DNA of 64,000 nucleotides from Neotamlana nanhaiensis (GCF_000943555.1 NZ_JTDV01000013.1:1-64000); one strand, 5' to 3'. Numbered from the stretch's first letter, positions 36,194 through 46,336 are shown. Translations and numbers: made by a program. The notes: a model not told the origin generated them from the sequence alone.

Positions 36194-38488
36194 TTATTTT
36201 TCGTCAAAATCTTTAGTCTTTTTCTTTTTACCAAATAGACGTTTTAAAAAGCCGTCGCGCTTTTCGGGTTCGCAATTTAAATCTTCAACAACATTTTGTG
36301 AAGGCGCATCAAAATTAGATTTTGTAATGGCGTTAAATTCCGCATCAGCGTTTAACAACTTATAAAAATTAGCAAAAATAGGTAACGCCGAATTTGCGCC
36401 TTGTCCCAAACCTGTGGTTTTAAAACCAATACTATGGTTATCGTTTCCAACCCATGTTACGGTAACTAAATTTGGTGTAAGGGCTACAAACCAACCGTCT
36501 TTATTATCTTGAGTAGTTCCTGTTTTGCCTGCAATAGCGTTTTGTAATCCGTAAGAGGAACGCAAGCGCGATGCCGTTCCAGAATTTACCGTAGATTTCA
36601 TAATCTCTAACATCACCTCTCTGGTGTAATTACTAAATCCTTGCGTTTTGTTAACTTTTGGTTTAAATTCTGCAATAACATTACCTTGCTTGTCTTCAAT
36701 TTTAGTTATCGCATAAGGTTTTACAGCATGCCCATTATTTAAATAACTGGCGTAAGCTCCGGTGAGTTCTTTTAAATTAATTTCGGCAACACCTAGAGCT
36801 AACGACGGCTGCTGCGGAAGTTTTTTGGCAATACCCAGTTTTTTAGTTTGTTCGGTAACTTTTTGTATGCCAACTTCATTTAAAACCTTAACTGCAATGG
36901 TGTTTATGGAATTACTCAAGGCTTTCTCTAGAGTATAATTAATGTATGGATCTTCCTTATCGCTTCCAGAGTTACTCGGCGTCCAATCATCATAATTTTT
37001 ATAAGTGACTTCGGCTAATGAAAAATAGGTACACGGTTTCATGCCGTTTTCAATGGCTGCAGTGTAAACAAAAGGTTTAAAAGTTGAGCCGACTTGTCTT
37101 TCGCTTTGCGATACATGATCGTATTTAAAATAACGGTAATCAATGCCACCAATGTAAGCTTTTATAGCGCCTGTTTTAGGTTCTACAGATAGCATGCCCG
37201 TGTTTAAAAGTTTTAAATAATGCTGCAAACTATCGATAGTTGATAGCGGTTTGATGGTGTCGCCTTCCCAATTGAAAATTTCCATATCTCGTTTTACCGA
37301 TAAGGAATCTTTTATCTGCTCATGCGACAAGCCTTTTTCTTTTAAAACTTGATAAGCTTTAAGGTTTTTAATACTAGCTTCAAGTAACTTCGATTTACTC
37401 TTCCAAGGCGCATAATTACCATAAGACGCTTCAAAAGCCGGTTGCAACTTGGTTAAATGCGATTTCATGGCGGCCTCGGCCAATGTTTGCATTTTATAAT
37501 CTAAAGTAGTGTGTACTACTAAGCCATCTTTATACAAATCATAATTCGTGTCATTGGCTTCATTTATCGAGTCTAAAATTTGTGCTAATTCTTGCTTTAC
37601 TTGCTCACGGAAATAAGGCGCAACACCAACATCGTGATTAAACGAGCGGTAGTTTAATTGCAGAGAATCTGCTGTAAGCAACTCTAAAGAATCTTGAGGT
37701 AAATAGTTGTACTTCACCATTTGATTAAGCACTATGTTTCGTCGGTCTTCGCAGCGCTCCAAATGCAATCTTGGGTTGTAATAGCTATTGGCTTTAAGCG
37801 TGCCCACCAACATAGCGGCTTCGGTTTTGGTAAGTGCTTTAGCCGACTTACTGAAGAATTTTTGCGCCGCACTTTCAACACCATAAGTATTATCTGGAAA
37901 GGTTACCGTATTAAAATAGAGCGTTAAAATCTCGTTTTTAGAGTAAATTTCTTCTATGCGTTTGGCAATAATAGACTCTTGAAACTTATTAATTAATATA
38001 CCAAAAATAGGGTAATGTTTTCGACCAAATAAGTTTTTGGCTAATTGCAATGTAATGGTACTACCACCACCTGCCGATTTATCCCGTAAGATGATGCTTT
38101 TAACAAACACACGCATTAAACTAACATTATCTATACCGTCATGCTCGTAAAACCGAGCATCTTCAGTGGCGACTAAAGCATCAATTAAATGTTGCGGGAA
38201 ATCTTCAAACTTTAAAGGTTGTCTATCGAAAACATAGTATTTGCCAATCAGTTTTCCGTTAGCATCCAACACTTGGGTAGCTTCTTCTTGCTTTATAGAA
38301 CTTAAATCTTCGGTGGTTGGCAATTTTCCGAATAAACCCAAATAAATACTAATATATAATCCTATAAAAAATACAACTACGGCTGAAACACCAATCAAAC
38401 AAAACTTTACCCATTTCTTTTTTAAAAAAGATGCTATTTTGGTTTTAAAGTTTGTTGAGTTTGTGGTTTTAGGCGTCGTCTTCATCAA
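36194..38488 (-). CDS. Penicillin-binding protein 1A (bifunctional)
   Basis: 764 residues. One N-terminal membrane helix at about 28-52. The glycosyltransferase 51 domain (about 65-250) has ATEDARFYEHDGID and GGSTITLQLAKNLF. The transpeptidase domain (about 430-720) has SxxK in GSTFKPFVYTA, SxN in LSNSINTIA and KTG in AGKTGTTQ. It polymerises and crosslinks peptidoglycan in the periplasm. The first 20 nt overlap the end of hflX, so the two genes are co-transcribed and may be translationally coupled. Either of two adjacent ATGs may be the start. Confidence 0.95.
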   Translation of the reverse strand: MMKTTPKTTNSTNFKTKIASFLKKKWVKFCLIGVSAVVVFFIGLYISIYLGLFGKLPTTEDLSSIKQEEATQVLDANGKLIGKYYVFDRQPLKFEDFPQHLIDALVATEDARFYEHDGIDNVSLMRVFVKSIILRDKSAGGGSTITLQLAKNLFGRKHYPIFGILINKFQESIIAKRIEEIYSKNEILTLYFNTVTFPDNTYGVESAAQKFFSKSAKALTKTEAAMLVGTLKANSYYNPRLHLERCEDRRNIVLNQMVKYNYLPQDSLELLTADSLQLNYRSFNHDVGVAPYFREQVKQELAQILDSINEANDTNYDLYKDGLVVHTTLDYKMQTLAEAAMKSHLTKLQPAFEASYGNYAPWKSKSKLLEASIKNLKAYQVLKEKGLSHEQIKDSLSVKRDMEIFNWEGDTIKPLSTIDSLQHYLKLLNTGMLSVEPKTGAIKAYIGGIDYRYFKYDHVSQSERQVGSTFKPFVYTAAIENGMKPCTYFSLAEVTYKNYDDWTPSNSGSDKEDPYINYTLEKALSNSINTIAVKVLNEVGIQKVTEQTKKLGIAKKLPQQPSLALGVAEINLKELTGAYASYLNNGHAVKPYAITKIEDKQGNVIAEFKPKVNKTQGFSNYTREVMLEIMKSTVNSGTASRLRSSYGLQNAIAGKTGTTQDNKDGWFVALTPNLVTVTWVGNDNHSIGFKTTGLGQGANSALPIFANFYKLLNADAEFNAITKSNFDAPSQNVVEDLNCEPEKRDGFLKRLFGKKKKTKDFDEK

Positions 38489-39692
38489 ATTCGTTATAGT
38501 CTGGATATAAAAAGTGGTTGTACGGAAAGCGTGTTACATGAATGTCTCTAACCTCGTCGTAAACACGTTTTTTAAAATCATCTAGGTTCTTTTTGTTTAA
38601 CGCCGAAATAAACAATGCATTGTTGCCAATTTTGTTCATCCAAGTGCTTTTCCATTCCTCTAGCGAATAATGTTTTTCGGTACGTTCGGTTTCTAAATCG
38701 TCATCATCAATAGGTTCAGCTTGGTACGCATCAATTTTATTAAACACCATAATGGTTGGCTTATCGCTACTTTCAATTTCACCTAAAATTTTATTTACCG
38801 ATTCGATGTGCTCCTCAAAATTAGGATGCGAAATATCGACTACATGCAGCAACAAATCCGCTTCACGAACTTCATCTAAAGTACTTTTAAAACTGTCTAC
38901 AAGCTGCGTTGGTAGCTTACGAATAAACCCTACGGTATCACTCAATAAAAATGGCAAGTTTTGAATAACCACTTTACGCACGGTTGTATCTAAAGTTGCA
39001 AACAGCTTGTTTTCGGCAAACACTTCACTTTTACTAATAGTGTTCATTAGGGTAGATTTACCCACGTTGGTATACCCAACCAAAGCCACACGAACCATTT
39101 TGCCACGGTTACCACGTTGCACTGCCATTTGCTTATCAATGGTTTTTATTTTTGCTTTTAGTAAAGCAATTTTGTCACGTACAATACGTCTATCGGTTTC
39201 AATTTCGGTTTCACCAGGACCACGCATTCCAATACCCCCTTTTTGGCGTTCAAGGTGTGTCCACATACCACGTAAACGCGGCAGTAAATATTCGCATTGT
39301 GCTAATTCTACTTGGGTTCTGGCATAACTGGTTTGTGCGCGTTGGGCGAAAATATCAAGAATTAAGTTAGTGCGGTCTAATACTTTTACGTTAAGTATTT
39401 TGCTAATGTTGCGTTCTTGCGCCGCCGAAAGTTCGTCGTCGAAAATTGCAGTACCAATGTCGTTATCGTCTATAAATTGTTTAACCTCTTCCATTTTACC
39501 ACTACCAATAAAAGTCTTGGAGTTTGGTACATCCATTTTTTGGGTAAAACGTTTTACAGCATAACCACCAGCAGTAAAGGTTAAAAATTCTAATTCGTCT
39601 AAATATTCTTTAAGCTTGGTTTCATGTTGGTTTTGCGTAATGATACCAATTAAAACGGCTTTTTCTAAAGTAATATCCTTTTTCTCTATCAT
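38469..39692 (-). CDS. hflX: GTPase HflX
   Basis: 407 residues. Ribosome-associated GTPase that splits stalled or heat-damaged ribosomes. An N-terminal HflX domain (about 1-190, with RTNLILDIFAQRAQT and the GPGETEIETDRR loop) precedes the G domain: G1 GYTNVGKST, G3 DTVGFIRKLP, G4 NKID. Its promoter faces away from the nuclease gene at 39765. Confidence 0.95.
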   Translation of the reverse strand: MIEKKDITLEKAVLIGIITQNQHETKLKEYLDELEFLTFTAGGYAVKRFTQKMDVPNSKTFIGSGKMEEVKQFIDDNDIGTAIFDDELSAAQERNISKILNVKVLDRTNLILDIFAQRAQTSYARTQVELAQCEYLLPRLRGMWTHLERQKGGIGMRGPGETEIETDRRIVRDKIALLKAKIKTIDKQMAVQRGNRGKMVRVALVGYTNVGKSTLMNTISKSEVFAENKLFATLDTTVRKVVIQNLPFLLSDTVGFIRKLPTQLVDSFKSTLDEVREADLLLHVVDISHPNFEEHIESVNKILGEIESSDKPTIMVFNKIDAYQAEPIDDDDLETERTEKHYSLEEWKSTWMNKIGNNALFISALNKKNLDDFKKRVYDEVRDIHVTRFPYNHFLYPDYNEFDEDDA

Positions 39693-39708
39693 ATTAATAA
39701 ATAATGTG

Positions 39709-39716
39709 CAAAGTTA
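39709..39716 (-). promoter_or_regulatory. -7 box for hflX
   Basis: Minus-strand TAACTTTG, 16 nt before the hflX start. Forms a divergent promoter pair with 39722-39750. Confidence 0.55.
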
Positions 39717-39721
39717 CACAA

Positions 39722-39750
39722 TTGTTAGCACTTAAATTTTTATATTTTTG
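39722..39750 (+). promoter_or_regulatory. Promoter for the nuclease/phosphatase gene at 39765
   Basis: TTG at 39722-39724, 18 nt, TATTTTTG at 39743-39750; start codon 14 nt later, giving a very short leader. Confidence 0.6.
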
Positions 39751-39764
39751 ATGTTAAATTTTTA

Positions 39765-40736
39765 ATGATGAGTGATATTTTTGATGATATTCCTGTTCGT
39801 AACGATTTGCAAACTATTGGGTTTTATAACCTTGAAAATTTGTTTGATATAACAAAATCGGAACATACCAACGACTACGATTTTTTACCAACATCTGTAA
39901 AACGATGGACGCCTAAACGCTACGATAATAAACTCAGGAAATTAAGTTACGCCATATCTAATATTGGAAAGCGCGAAACTGGTAAAAACCCCGCTATTGT
40001 TGGTTTAGCTGAGGTTGAAAATGCTAAAGTAATTCAAGATTTAATTAACTATAAGCATTTACAAGGTTACAATTATGGCTTTGTGCATTACGATTCGCCC
40101 GATGAACGAGGCATTGATGTAGCATTAATTTACGATAAAGCTGTTTTTGAGGTGTTGCATTCTGAAACTTATAGTGTTTTATTAAGAGATGATGATGGTT
40201 CGCCAGATTATACACGTGATATCCTGTTGGTGTCGGGAAAATTAGATGGTGAACGTGTGCATGTTATTGTAACGCATTGGTCGTCTAGACGAGAAGGGCA
40301 GAAGGAAACCGAATTTAAACGTATGGCCTCTTCAAATAAAGTTTTAGATATTATTTTGAAGCTAAAACAGGAAAACGATGATGCAAGAATTATTGTTATG
40401 GGTGATTTTAATGATGAACCTGATAATATAAGTATTAAAAATTTAGTGAATAATTGCGGACTTTACAACCCTATGGAAACCTTACGTTCTTACAGTCGCG
40501 GTACAACCTATCATCACCGTAAATGGAATTTATTCGATCAAATAATGTTTACCACAAATTATTTTAAAAGCTCGAACAATGAATTTGAGTTTTTTAAGGC
40601 TAATATTTTTGATGAAGATTTTTTAAAAACCTTTAGCGGTCGTTACAAGGGTTCGCCTTTTAGAACCTATGTTGGTAAAAAATACAATGGCGGTTATAGC
40701 GATCATTTTCCGGTTTATGCGATATTCAAACTTTAG
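39765..40736 (+). CDS. Endonuclease/exonuclease/phosphatase family protein, paralogue 1
   Basis: 323 residues with no evident signal peptide. Family motifs: GFYNLENLFD, VGLAEVEN (metal Glu), DERGIDVALIY, VIVTHWSSRR, VMGDFNDEP (Asp/Asn) and YSDHFPVYA (catalytic His). The Mg-dependent family includes nucleases and phosphoesterases, so the substrate is open. Its closest relative in the window is the exported paralogue at 45115, with a TonB receptor and DUF5689 lipoprotein between them. Confidence 0.9.
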   Translation: MMSDIFDDIPVRNDLQTIGFYNLENLFDITKSEHTNDYDFLPTSVKRWTPKRYDNKLRKLSYAISNIGKRETGKNPAIVGLAEVENAKVIQDLINYKHLQGYNYGFVHYDSPDERGIDVALIYDKAVFEVLHSETYSVLLRDDDGSPDYTRDILLVSGKLDGERVHVIVTHWSSRREGQKETEFKRMASSNKVLDIILKLKQENDDARIIVMGDFNDEPDNISIKNLVNNCGLYNPMETLRSYSRGTTYHHRKWNLFDQIMFTTNYFKSSNNEFEFFKANIFDEDFLKTFSGRYKGSPFRTYVGKKYNGGYSDHFPVYAIFKL

Positions 40737-40754
40737 TTTGATTTACGAAATGCA

Positions 40755-40787
40755 AGACCTGACAGGTTTTTAAAACCTGTCTGGTCT
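40755..40787. terminator. Bidirectional hairpin, CCTGACAGG type
   Basis: 16-bp stem with one mismatch (AGACCTGACAGGTTTT 40755-40770 / AAAACCTGTCTGGTCT 40772-40787) in the gap between two convergent genes. It also looks like a common dispersed Bacteroidota palindrome. Confidence 0.75.
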
Positions 40788-40798
40788 GAAAAGTAAAA

Positions 40799-42223
40799 TT
40801 ACTCTGCAAAATCCACACTAATTTCATCCAATTCGTAAATACCATCAAACGATTCGATGCCGCCACCTGTAAATTTAAAGGCGATATAAACGGTTCCTGT
40901 TTCGCAGGACAAATCGATGGTTCCTGAGTTAAACCATGACGCAAACGAATCGGTGTCTTTTACAATGTAAGCATCTGAAAATACACCCCAAGTCGCTGAA
41001 GTAATTGTGGCTTCGTCGCCGTCCCAATCTTGCGAATACAACACTTCCATAAAACTACTATCGGCTAAACTGTTTGAGGTTTTAAACCGAAGTGTTTCGC
41101 CGTCTTGTTCATCTAAATTAATTGGCGGTGTAATCAGCCAGCCAATATTACTCACATCGCCCGAACTGGCGCATTGAAATCTGCACGAGCGCCCCAAAGA
41201 GGCGTTTGATGATGTTGATGAATAGCCTTCCCAAGCCTCAGTTCCTGCTTCAATAAAATTGGTCCAACCTTCAATTTCTACTGGGCGATTATTGCGTTGG
41301 TCTTCAAAATCTTGGTATAATAAGTTGTTTGTGCCTAAAGTTGTTGCTAAATCGCAGTTCCATTCTAAAGGATCGCAACGATTGGAATTTTCAAAATTTA
41401 CTGCTTCGGAAGAATTTATAACAAGAACGTTAAAATCGTCACCATAATCACGACTTAAAATGCCTGTGATGCTACCTTTACCTTGCGGAACAACCAATGC
41501 ATTAAAATCGGAGAAGGTACTGGTTTGTAAAATGGTAGATATGCCAGTATTGCAGTTTTCTAATAATCGTAAGCCATCAAATTCATCAAAGGATTCTGCC
41601 GCAAAAGTTCTGCCCATTTCTAACCTGTTTAATTGCATATTTTCTAACTGAATCAGTGTGTTTAAATCGGCAGATGTTAGTGTTTCAAATCCAGCCATTT
41701 TTGGTTGAATGTTTGCAATCTCATTGGTTCTAAAAATAATATCTTGATATTCTGATGCTTGAATTTGCTCCACTTGAACCGCATCGCCTTTTCCAATAGT
41801 TATTACGCCACTGTCTTCTCCAATGGTTAAATCATTCAGTTTTACAAAAACCTTTTGCCCAAATTGATAGGTATCACTTAAACTACTCGCATTGATACTT
41901 ATTTTAAAGCCAAGCCTTGGGTCGTTATTGGGGTTGTTATCATCAACTTTATTTTGAATAATGAGTTCTTCAAAAAAGTTACCATATTTATCGGTAGAAA
42001 TTACGTAACCTTCAATATATAAATTGGTCTCGCTGTAAATTTTTGTAGTCGAGTTGCCATTATTTAATGCCTGTTCGTAAAGCGATTTTATGGCTGAAAA
42101 CGTCGTGATTTGTTCCAGAGGAATATCAGGATTTTCCACGGTAATATCTGGTAAACTATAGTCTTCATTATTTAAACATGACGACAGCAAAATCAATAAA
42201 AGTAAAGTGACTATTTTTCTCAT
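40799..42223 (-). CDS. DUF5689 domain lipoprotein
   Basis: 474 residues from the ATG at 42223, giving a lipoprotein signal MRKIVTLLLLILLSSC. Residues about 30-260 match the DUF5689 OB-fold-like region (FSAIKSLYEQA, NLYIEGYVISTDKYGNFFEELIIQNK, LGFKISINASSL). The C-terminal half is a jelly-roll module (YQDFEDQRNN, AWEGYSSTSSNASLG, IAFKFTGG). The upstream ATG at 42247 overlaps the TonB receptor gene and is rejected. It lies 10 nt after that receptor and probably acts as its surface lipoprotein partner. Confidence 0.85.
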   Translation of the reverse strand: MRKIVTLLLLILLSSCLNNEDYSLPDITVENPDIPLEQITTFSAIKSLYEQALNNGNSTTKIYSETNLYIEGYVISTDKYGNFFEELIIQNKVDDNNPNNDPRLGFKISINASSLSDTYQFGQKVFVKLNDLTIGEDSGVITIGKGDAVQVEQIQASEYQDIIFRTNEIANIQPKMAGFETLTSADLNTLIQLENMQLNRLEMGRTFAAESFDEFDGLRLLENCNTGISTILQTSTFSDFNALVVPQGKGSITGILSRDYGDDFNVLVINSSEAVNFENSNRCDPLEWNCDLATTLGTNNLLYQDFEDQRNNRPVEIEGWTNFIEAGTEAWEGYSSTSSNASLGRSCRFQCASSGDVSNIGWLITPPINLDEQDGETLRFKTSNSLADSSFMEVLYSQDWDGDEATITSATWGVFSDAYIVKDTDSFASWFNSGTIDLSCETGTVYIAFKFTGGGIESFDGIYELDEISVDFAE

Positions 42224-42233
42224 AACTGAAGAT

Positions 42234-45041
42234 TTAAAAGCTAACATTTAAGTTTAAAAAGTATGTTGTGCCTCGGCCGTACCAATATTTGGATCCAAAA
42301 ACAGGTGTTTCGAGCGATTTATCGTTTCGTAACTCGCGGTAGTTGGCATTTCTACCTTGTTCAAAACCGCCTGTTTTATAAACTTCATCCAGAAGGTTAT
42401 TAATGCTTGCGAAAAGTCCGATGTAATATTTATCAATCTTCCATGATTTTCCGCCAACCAAATTCACCACCATATAATCATCAAAACGTTCTTGTTTTAA
42501 AAGTTCTCGCGCTATGATTTCATCATAATCATTAAACACATTGCCATCAAAATCAGTGTTAAAATTTGAGGTTCGGGTTAACGGACTCACATCAATAAAC
42601 GTATTACTAAAAAAGTTGGCTGTAGCTCCAAACCACCAATAATCGGGATCGCGATATTCAAAACCTATAGAATAAGCATTTTGCGGACCAGAAGCTAACT
42701 TGTAATGCTTTAGGTACGATTTTCCAAAGTCTTTAAAACCATTTATAAAACCTGCGTTTTCAGCATCTTCATCGGGTTCGGTAGAAAGGTATAAATTAGG
42801 GTTATTGTTGTAGGTGAATTGCCCAACGGAAGCAACACCTTTTACCTTTATGGTAGGTGTTACTTGTGCTTCAACACCTAATTCTGCTCCCAAATGTAGC
42901 TTGTTAATATCTTGAAGAATTTCTTGAACAAAAACTGCATTATCGCCACCAATACCATCGGCAAAATAAAAAGAAATTTCGTTGGCATTGGCTATATTGG
43001 TGTAATAGCCTGTTAGTTTTGCTTTTGCAACAGGCGACCTAAAAATATAACTCAAGTCGAAAGACGTAATTTGCTCTTCGGAAATATTTGGAACCACATT
43101 ATGATTTTCACGCGAATTGGTAAATGTATTTTGAATGGTTGGTGCTTTGGTGATAAAACCTGCGTTCACATCAAAAATATGTTTTCCAGAAAGTTTATAA
43201 GTCATTCCTGCTTTTACGCCGAAACCAAAAAAGTTAAGGGATTCACCTTTGCTCAGAGAATTATCGGGGAAACCACCATTTTGATACAAGCCTTCACGTT
43301 GATAACTGGTGCTTTTAGCATTTAATGCGGCAAAAAAATCCACTTTATTATAACTGAGTTGAGCTTGAGCAAACCCACCAATTTCATTCGATAAAATATT
43401 GTAATGGTATTTGAATATATCGCCTTCGCGGACTAATCTATTGGGGTTTCGTAAATCGTTTTGAGCTTCATCAATGCTGGTAGCATAAGCATCAACATCG
43501 AGATAGGTTTGCGCTCCTAATAAATCTAACACGCTCGCAAAGTTTTCAGAACTTAATGCCTTAAAATTCAATCCTGCATTTAAAATAACATGCTCGTTTA
43601 TCGCCTTATTTAAAATGGAATTAAACGTGATTTGAGTATCATCAACCCTATCTTCATATAAGGCATAAATAGCATTTCCACCATTCGCAGTGTTGTTAAT
43701 ATTAGCACTGTATAGGTCATTCCAGTTTATTTGTCCGTTGTCCTGAAATTCATTTAAAGCCAAATAAGCATTCTCTAAATTATCGGGGAAATTGCGCTCA
43801 AAATAACTTGGTAGTTTTTGGTAATAGGTTGGGCTTGGGTTGCTGCCACCACCTTGCGGAAAACCGTTTACCAAATCGGTGCCATTATAATCCAATCGGC
43901 TATTGCTTAATTTTCCAAATTGGTAACCGATATTGGTATTGAGTTCGGTGGTATTATTTAATTTCCAGTAATGACTCAATATAAAAATAGGTTCGTTAAC
44001 TTCTTTGATTCTTGAATTTCGCTTTTTGCCATTTTGCCAACCCCAATATTCGTTGTACTTAATATCTTTTAAACCATAAACTTCTTGAGTATTAGGTGAC
44101 GATTTACCACGACGATTAGGTGTATAGATGGCTGCAAAATTTAAACTGTGATTGCTATTGATTTGCTTTTCTACTGATGTAAAAAATGAATTGGCACTGT
44201 AATTTGTAGCTTCTTGATAACCTTCATTTCCCCAACGCCGACCGATTGAAACGGTGTATGCCCAATTGTTTTTTGTTAAACCAGAAGCATGAGTTGCCAT
44301 AAGCCTATTGGTGTAACTTCGGTTTGATGAAGAATAAGTTATACGGTTTCCAGGTCGTGCTTCCGAAGCTCTAATATTTATATTTGTTGCACCTAAAACA
44401 CCTCCAAAAGTATAGTTTGAAGGCGCTAAACCCCAAGTTAATTCTTGGTTTCGCAACGCATCATTAATACCACCCCAATTGCTCCATTGCGGTCGACCAT
44501 TAAAAGTTTTATTCATTTCAATGCCATTGATAAGGATAGAACTGTTGTTGGAATCTAATCCGCGAATGCGAAAAAAGGAACTGCTAAACTCAAATGCTGC
44601 GGTGCGTTGAAACACATCTAGAGACGAAGCAAGTAACCCAGAAATGTTATCGGCTCCTGAAAAATCGTCGTTTAATTCATCATCGGTAAGTGAGATGGTA
44701 AATAAATCGGTGTTTTGCGAGGTGTCTTTTTCAAGGGTGATTCCAGTTAAATCGACGGTTTTACCTTCGTTAATTACTATAGGAATGCGTTTACTTAAAT
44801 AGCCAGTTTTAGAAATTTGAAGCATTTGCTCGCCTAATGGCAAACTGTCTTCAAAGTTAAATTCGCCATTTATGTTAGTGAGTACAAAATCATTGGTAGA
44901 TTCAATTGTAACAGTAACACCTTCGATGGGTTGATATGAAAATGCATCGAGAATAGAGCCTATTACCATAGTGTTTTGGCAAGGTGCTGTAAACGAGATA
45001 ATTCCGAAAAGGAGCGGTATGATAAGGGGTTTAATTGACAT
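42234..45041 (-). CDS. TonB-dependent receptor with carboxypeptidase-like plug extension
   Basis: 935 residues. Signal peptide, then a carboxypeptidase-D regulatory-like beta domain (about 25-110: VIGSILDAFSYQPIEGVTVTI, GEFNFEDSLP), plug (about 125-230: FRIRGLDSNNSSILINGIEM) and a 22-strand barrel ending LNLNVSF. Energised uptake of a large ligand across the outer membrane. The partner lipoprotein is DUF5689 rather than SusD, and flanking nuclease/phosphatase genes suggest nucleotides, nucleic acid or phosphoesters as ligand (inference). Confidence 0.9.
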   Translation of the reverse strand: MSIKPLIIPLLFGIISFTAPCQNTMVIGSILDAFSYQPIEGVTVTIESTNDFVLTNINGEFNFEDSLPLGEQMLQISKTGYLSKRIPIVINEGKTVDLTGITLEKDTSQNTDLFTISLTDDELNDDFSGADNISGLLASSLDVFQRTAAFEFSSSFFRIRGLDSNNSSILINGIEMNKTFNGRPQWSNWGGINDALRNQELTWGLAPSNYTFGGVLGATNINIRASEARPGNRITYSSSNRSYTNRLMATHASGLTKNNWAYTVSIGRRWGNEGYQEATNYSANSFFTSVEKQINSNHSLNFAAIYTPNRRGKSSPNTQEVYGLKDIKYNEYWGWQNGKKRNSRIKEVNEPIFILSHYWKLNNTTELNTNIGYQFGKLSNSRLDYNGTDLVNGFPQGGGSNPSPTYYQKLPSYFERNFPDNLENAYLALNEFQDNGQINWNDLYSANINNTANGGNAIYALYEDRVDDTQITFNSILNKAINEHVILNAGLNFKALSSENFASVLDLLGAQTYLDVDAYATSIDEAQNDLRNPNRLVREGDIFKYHYNILSNEIGGFAQAQLSYNKVDFFAALNAKSTSYQREGLYQNGGFPDNSLSKGESLNFFGFGVKAGMTYKLSGKHIFDVNAGFITKAPTIQNTFTNSRENHNVVPNISEEQITSFDLSYIFRSPVAKAKLTGYYTNIANANEISFYFADGIGGDNAVFVQEILQDINKLHLGAELGVEAQVTPTIKVKGVASVGQFTYNNNPNLYLSTEPDEDAENAGFINGFKDFGKSYLKHYKLASGPQNAYSIGFEYRDPDYWWFGATANFFSNTFIDVSPLTRTSNFNTDFDGNVFNDYDEIIARELLKQERFDDYMVVNLVGGKSWKIDKYYIGLFASINNLLDEVYKTGGFEQGRNANYRELRNDKSLETPVFGSKYWYGRGTTYFLNLNVSF

Positions 45042-45114
45042 ATAATTCTTTTAAATGTAAGAAAATTGAATTATAATTGAAATAAATCCACTCAAATTTT
45101 GTAATATAGTTTTT

Positions 45115-46185
45115 ATGAATTTGAAGCTTTTAAAAAGATTTGTTGAGGTTATTCTGTTATGTTTATTGATAACTGATTCATTTTTAGTATTCAGTCAAAA
45201 AAAGAATTATAAAATACATACGGTAGCATTTTACAATTTGGAGAATTTATTCGATACCATTAACGATCCTAATAAATTTGACGAATACAGCCCGATTATG
45301 GAACTTAAAACTGATAAGACAATTATTTACAATAAAAAAGTCACCAATATGGCACGAGTTTTAGCAGATATTGGGAAAGATGAAACTAAAAAATCGCCTG
45401 TAATTATTGGGCTTTCGGAGGTTGAAAATAAAAAGGTTGTAAAAGATGTTATTTCCCATTCACTATTGAGGCATCAAAATTATGGTATCGTACATTTTAA
45501 TTCGCCAGATGCAAGAGGAATTGATGTGGCATTGCTTTATAAAAAGGAGTTTTTTACGCCAACGCAAACGAGTTCGCATGAGTTAAGAATTTACGATAAT
45601 AAAACTCAAAAACGCATTTTTACGCGCGACCAATTGCTTGTTTCGGGTATGCTTGAAAATGATAAAATACATATTATTGTAAACCATTGGCCTTCGCGCC
45701 GTGGCGGAGAAGCTAAAAGTAGACCAAAGCGCGTGGCAGCAGCAAAATTAACAAAGCACCTGGTGGATTCACTTCAAATAAAAGACCCTTATGCGAATAT
45801 TGTGATTATGGGCGATTTTAACGATAACCCAAACAATGCGAGTTTTAAAAAGGTTTTAAAATCGAAAAGTAATCGGGAAAAGATAGGTTTAAAAGGTATT
45901 TATAATCCGTTTGAAAATTACTTTAAAAAAGGTTTAGGTACTACAGCTTATCGGGATTCTTGGAGTTTGTTTGACCAAATTTTAGTAACAAAACCCTTAA
46001 TTGAAACAGAAGATTACAGCTCGTTTAAATATTATAAATCTGGAATTTATAATAAGCAATATGTTATTCAGAATACAGGAAAATACAAAGGTTACCCGTT
46101 TAAAAGTTGGAGTAATGGATTTACCAATGGGTTTAGCGATCACTTTCCAGTTTACTTGTTTTTAATTAAGGAAGTTAAAAAATAA
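45115..46185 (+). CDS. Endonuclease/exonuclease/phosphatase family protein, paralogue 2 (exported)
   Basis: 356 residues. An N-terminal hydrophobic signal (VILLCLLITDSFLVFSQ) sends it to the envelope or outside. Same motif set as the gene at 39765: AFYNLENLFD, IGLSEVEN, DARGIDVALLY, IVNHWPSRRGG, IMGDFNDNP, FSDHFPVYLF. Divergent from the TonB receptor with 73 nt between starts. Likely hydrolyses an extracellular or periplasmic phosphodiester or phosphomonoester whose products the receptor could import. Confidence 0.9.
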   Translation: MNLKLLKRFVEVILLCLLITDSFLVFSQKKNYKIHTVAFYNLENLFDTINDPNKFDEYSPIMELKTDKTIIYNKKVTNMARVLADIGKDETKKSPVIIGLSEVENKKVVKDVISHSLLRHQNYGIVHFNSPDARGIDVALLYKKEFFTPTQTSSHELRIYDNKTQKRIFTRDQLLVSGMLENDKIHIIVNHWPSRRGGEAKSRPKRVAAAKLTKHLVDSLQIKDPYANIVIMGDFNDNPNNASFKKVLKSKSNREKIGLKGIYNPFENYFKKGLGTTAYRDSWSLFDQILVTKPLIETEDYSSFKYYKSGIYNKQYVIQNTGKYKGYPFKSWSNGFTNGFSDHFPVYLFLIKEVKK

Positions 46186-46216
46186 AAAACACAAAAAGAG
46201 GTTGTTTAAAAAGCTA

Positions 46217-46313
46217 CATTCTTGTCAATCTCAACTTGATTCAGATTCTATAGTATGTTAAAAAATCAGTTGTTTAAGGTTTTAAAATAAATTCAGAATG
46301 ATAGATTTTACAC
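46217..46313. repeat. Dispersed palindrome pair (CAACTTGATTCAG / TTCAGAATGA type)
   Basis: Holds two pieces of the same dispersed family as 46842-46905: TCTCAACTTGATTCAGATTC and AAATTCAGAATGATAGATTT. It fills most of the gap between convergent genes. Confidence 0.6.
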
Positions 46314-46336
46314 TTTTTAGATAGCCTCAATATGTT

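Noticed and set aside
36194-39692. Antisense reading frames within pbp1A and hflX
   Set aside because: They are shadows of strongly conserved genes on the other strand and show no family features.
42224-42247. Earlier start for the DUF5689 lipoprotein
   Set aside because: Extends into the TonB receptor gene and precedes a textbook lipoprotein signal.
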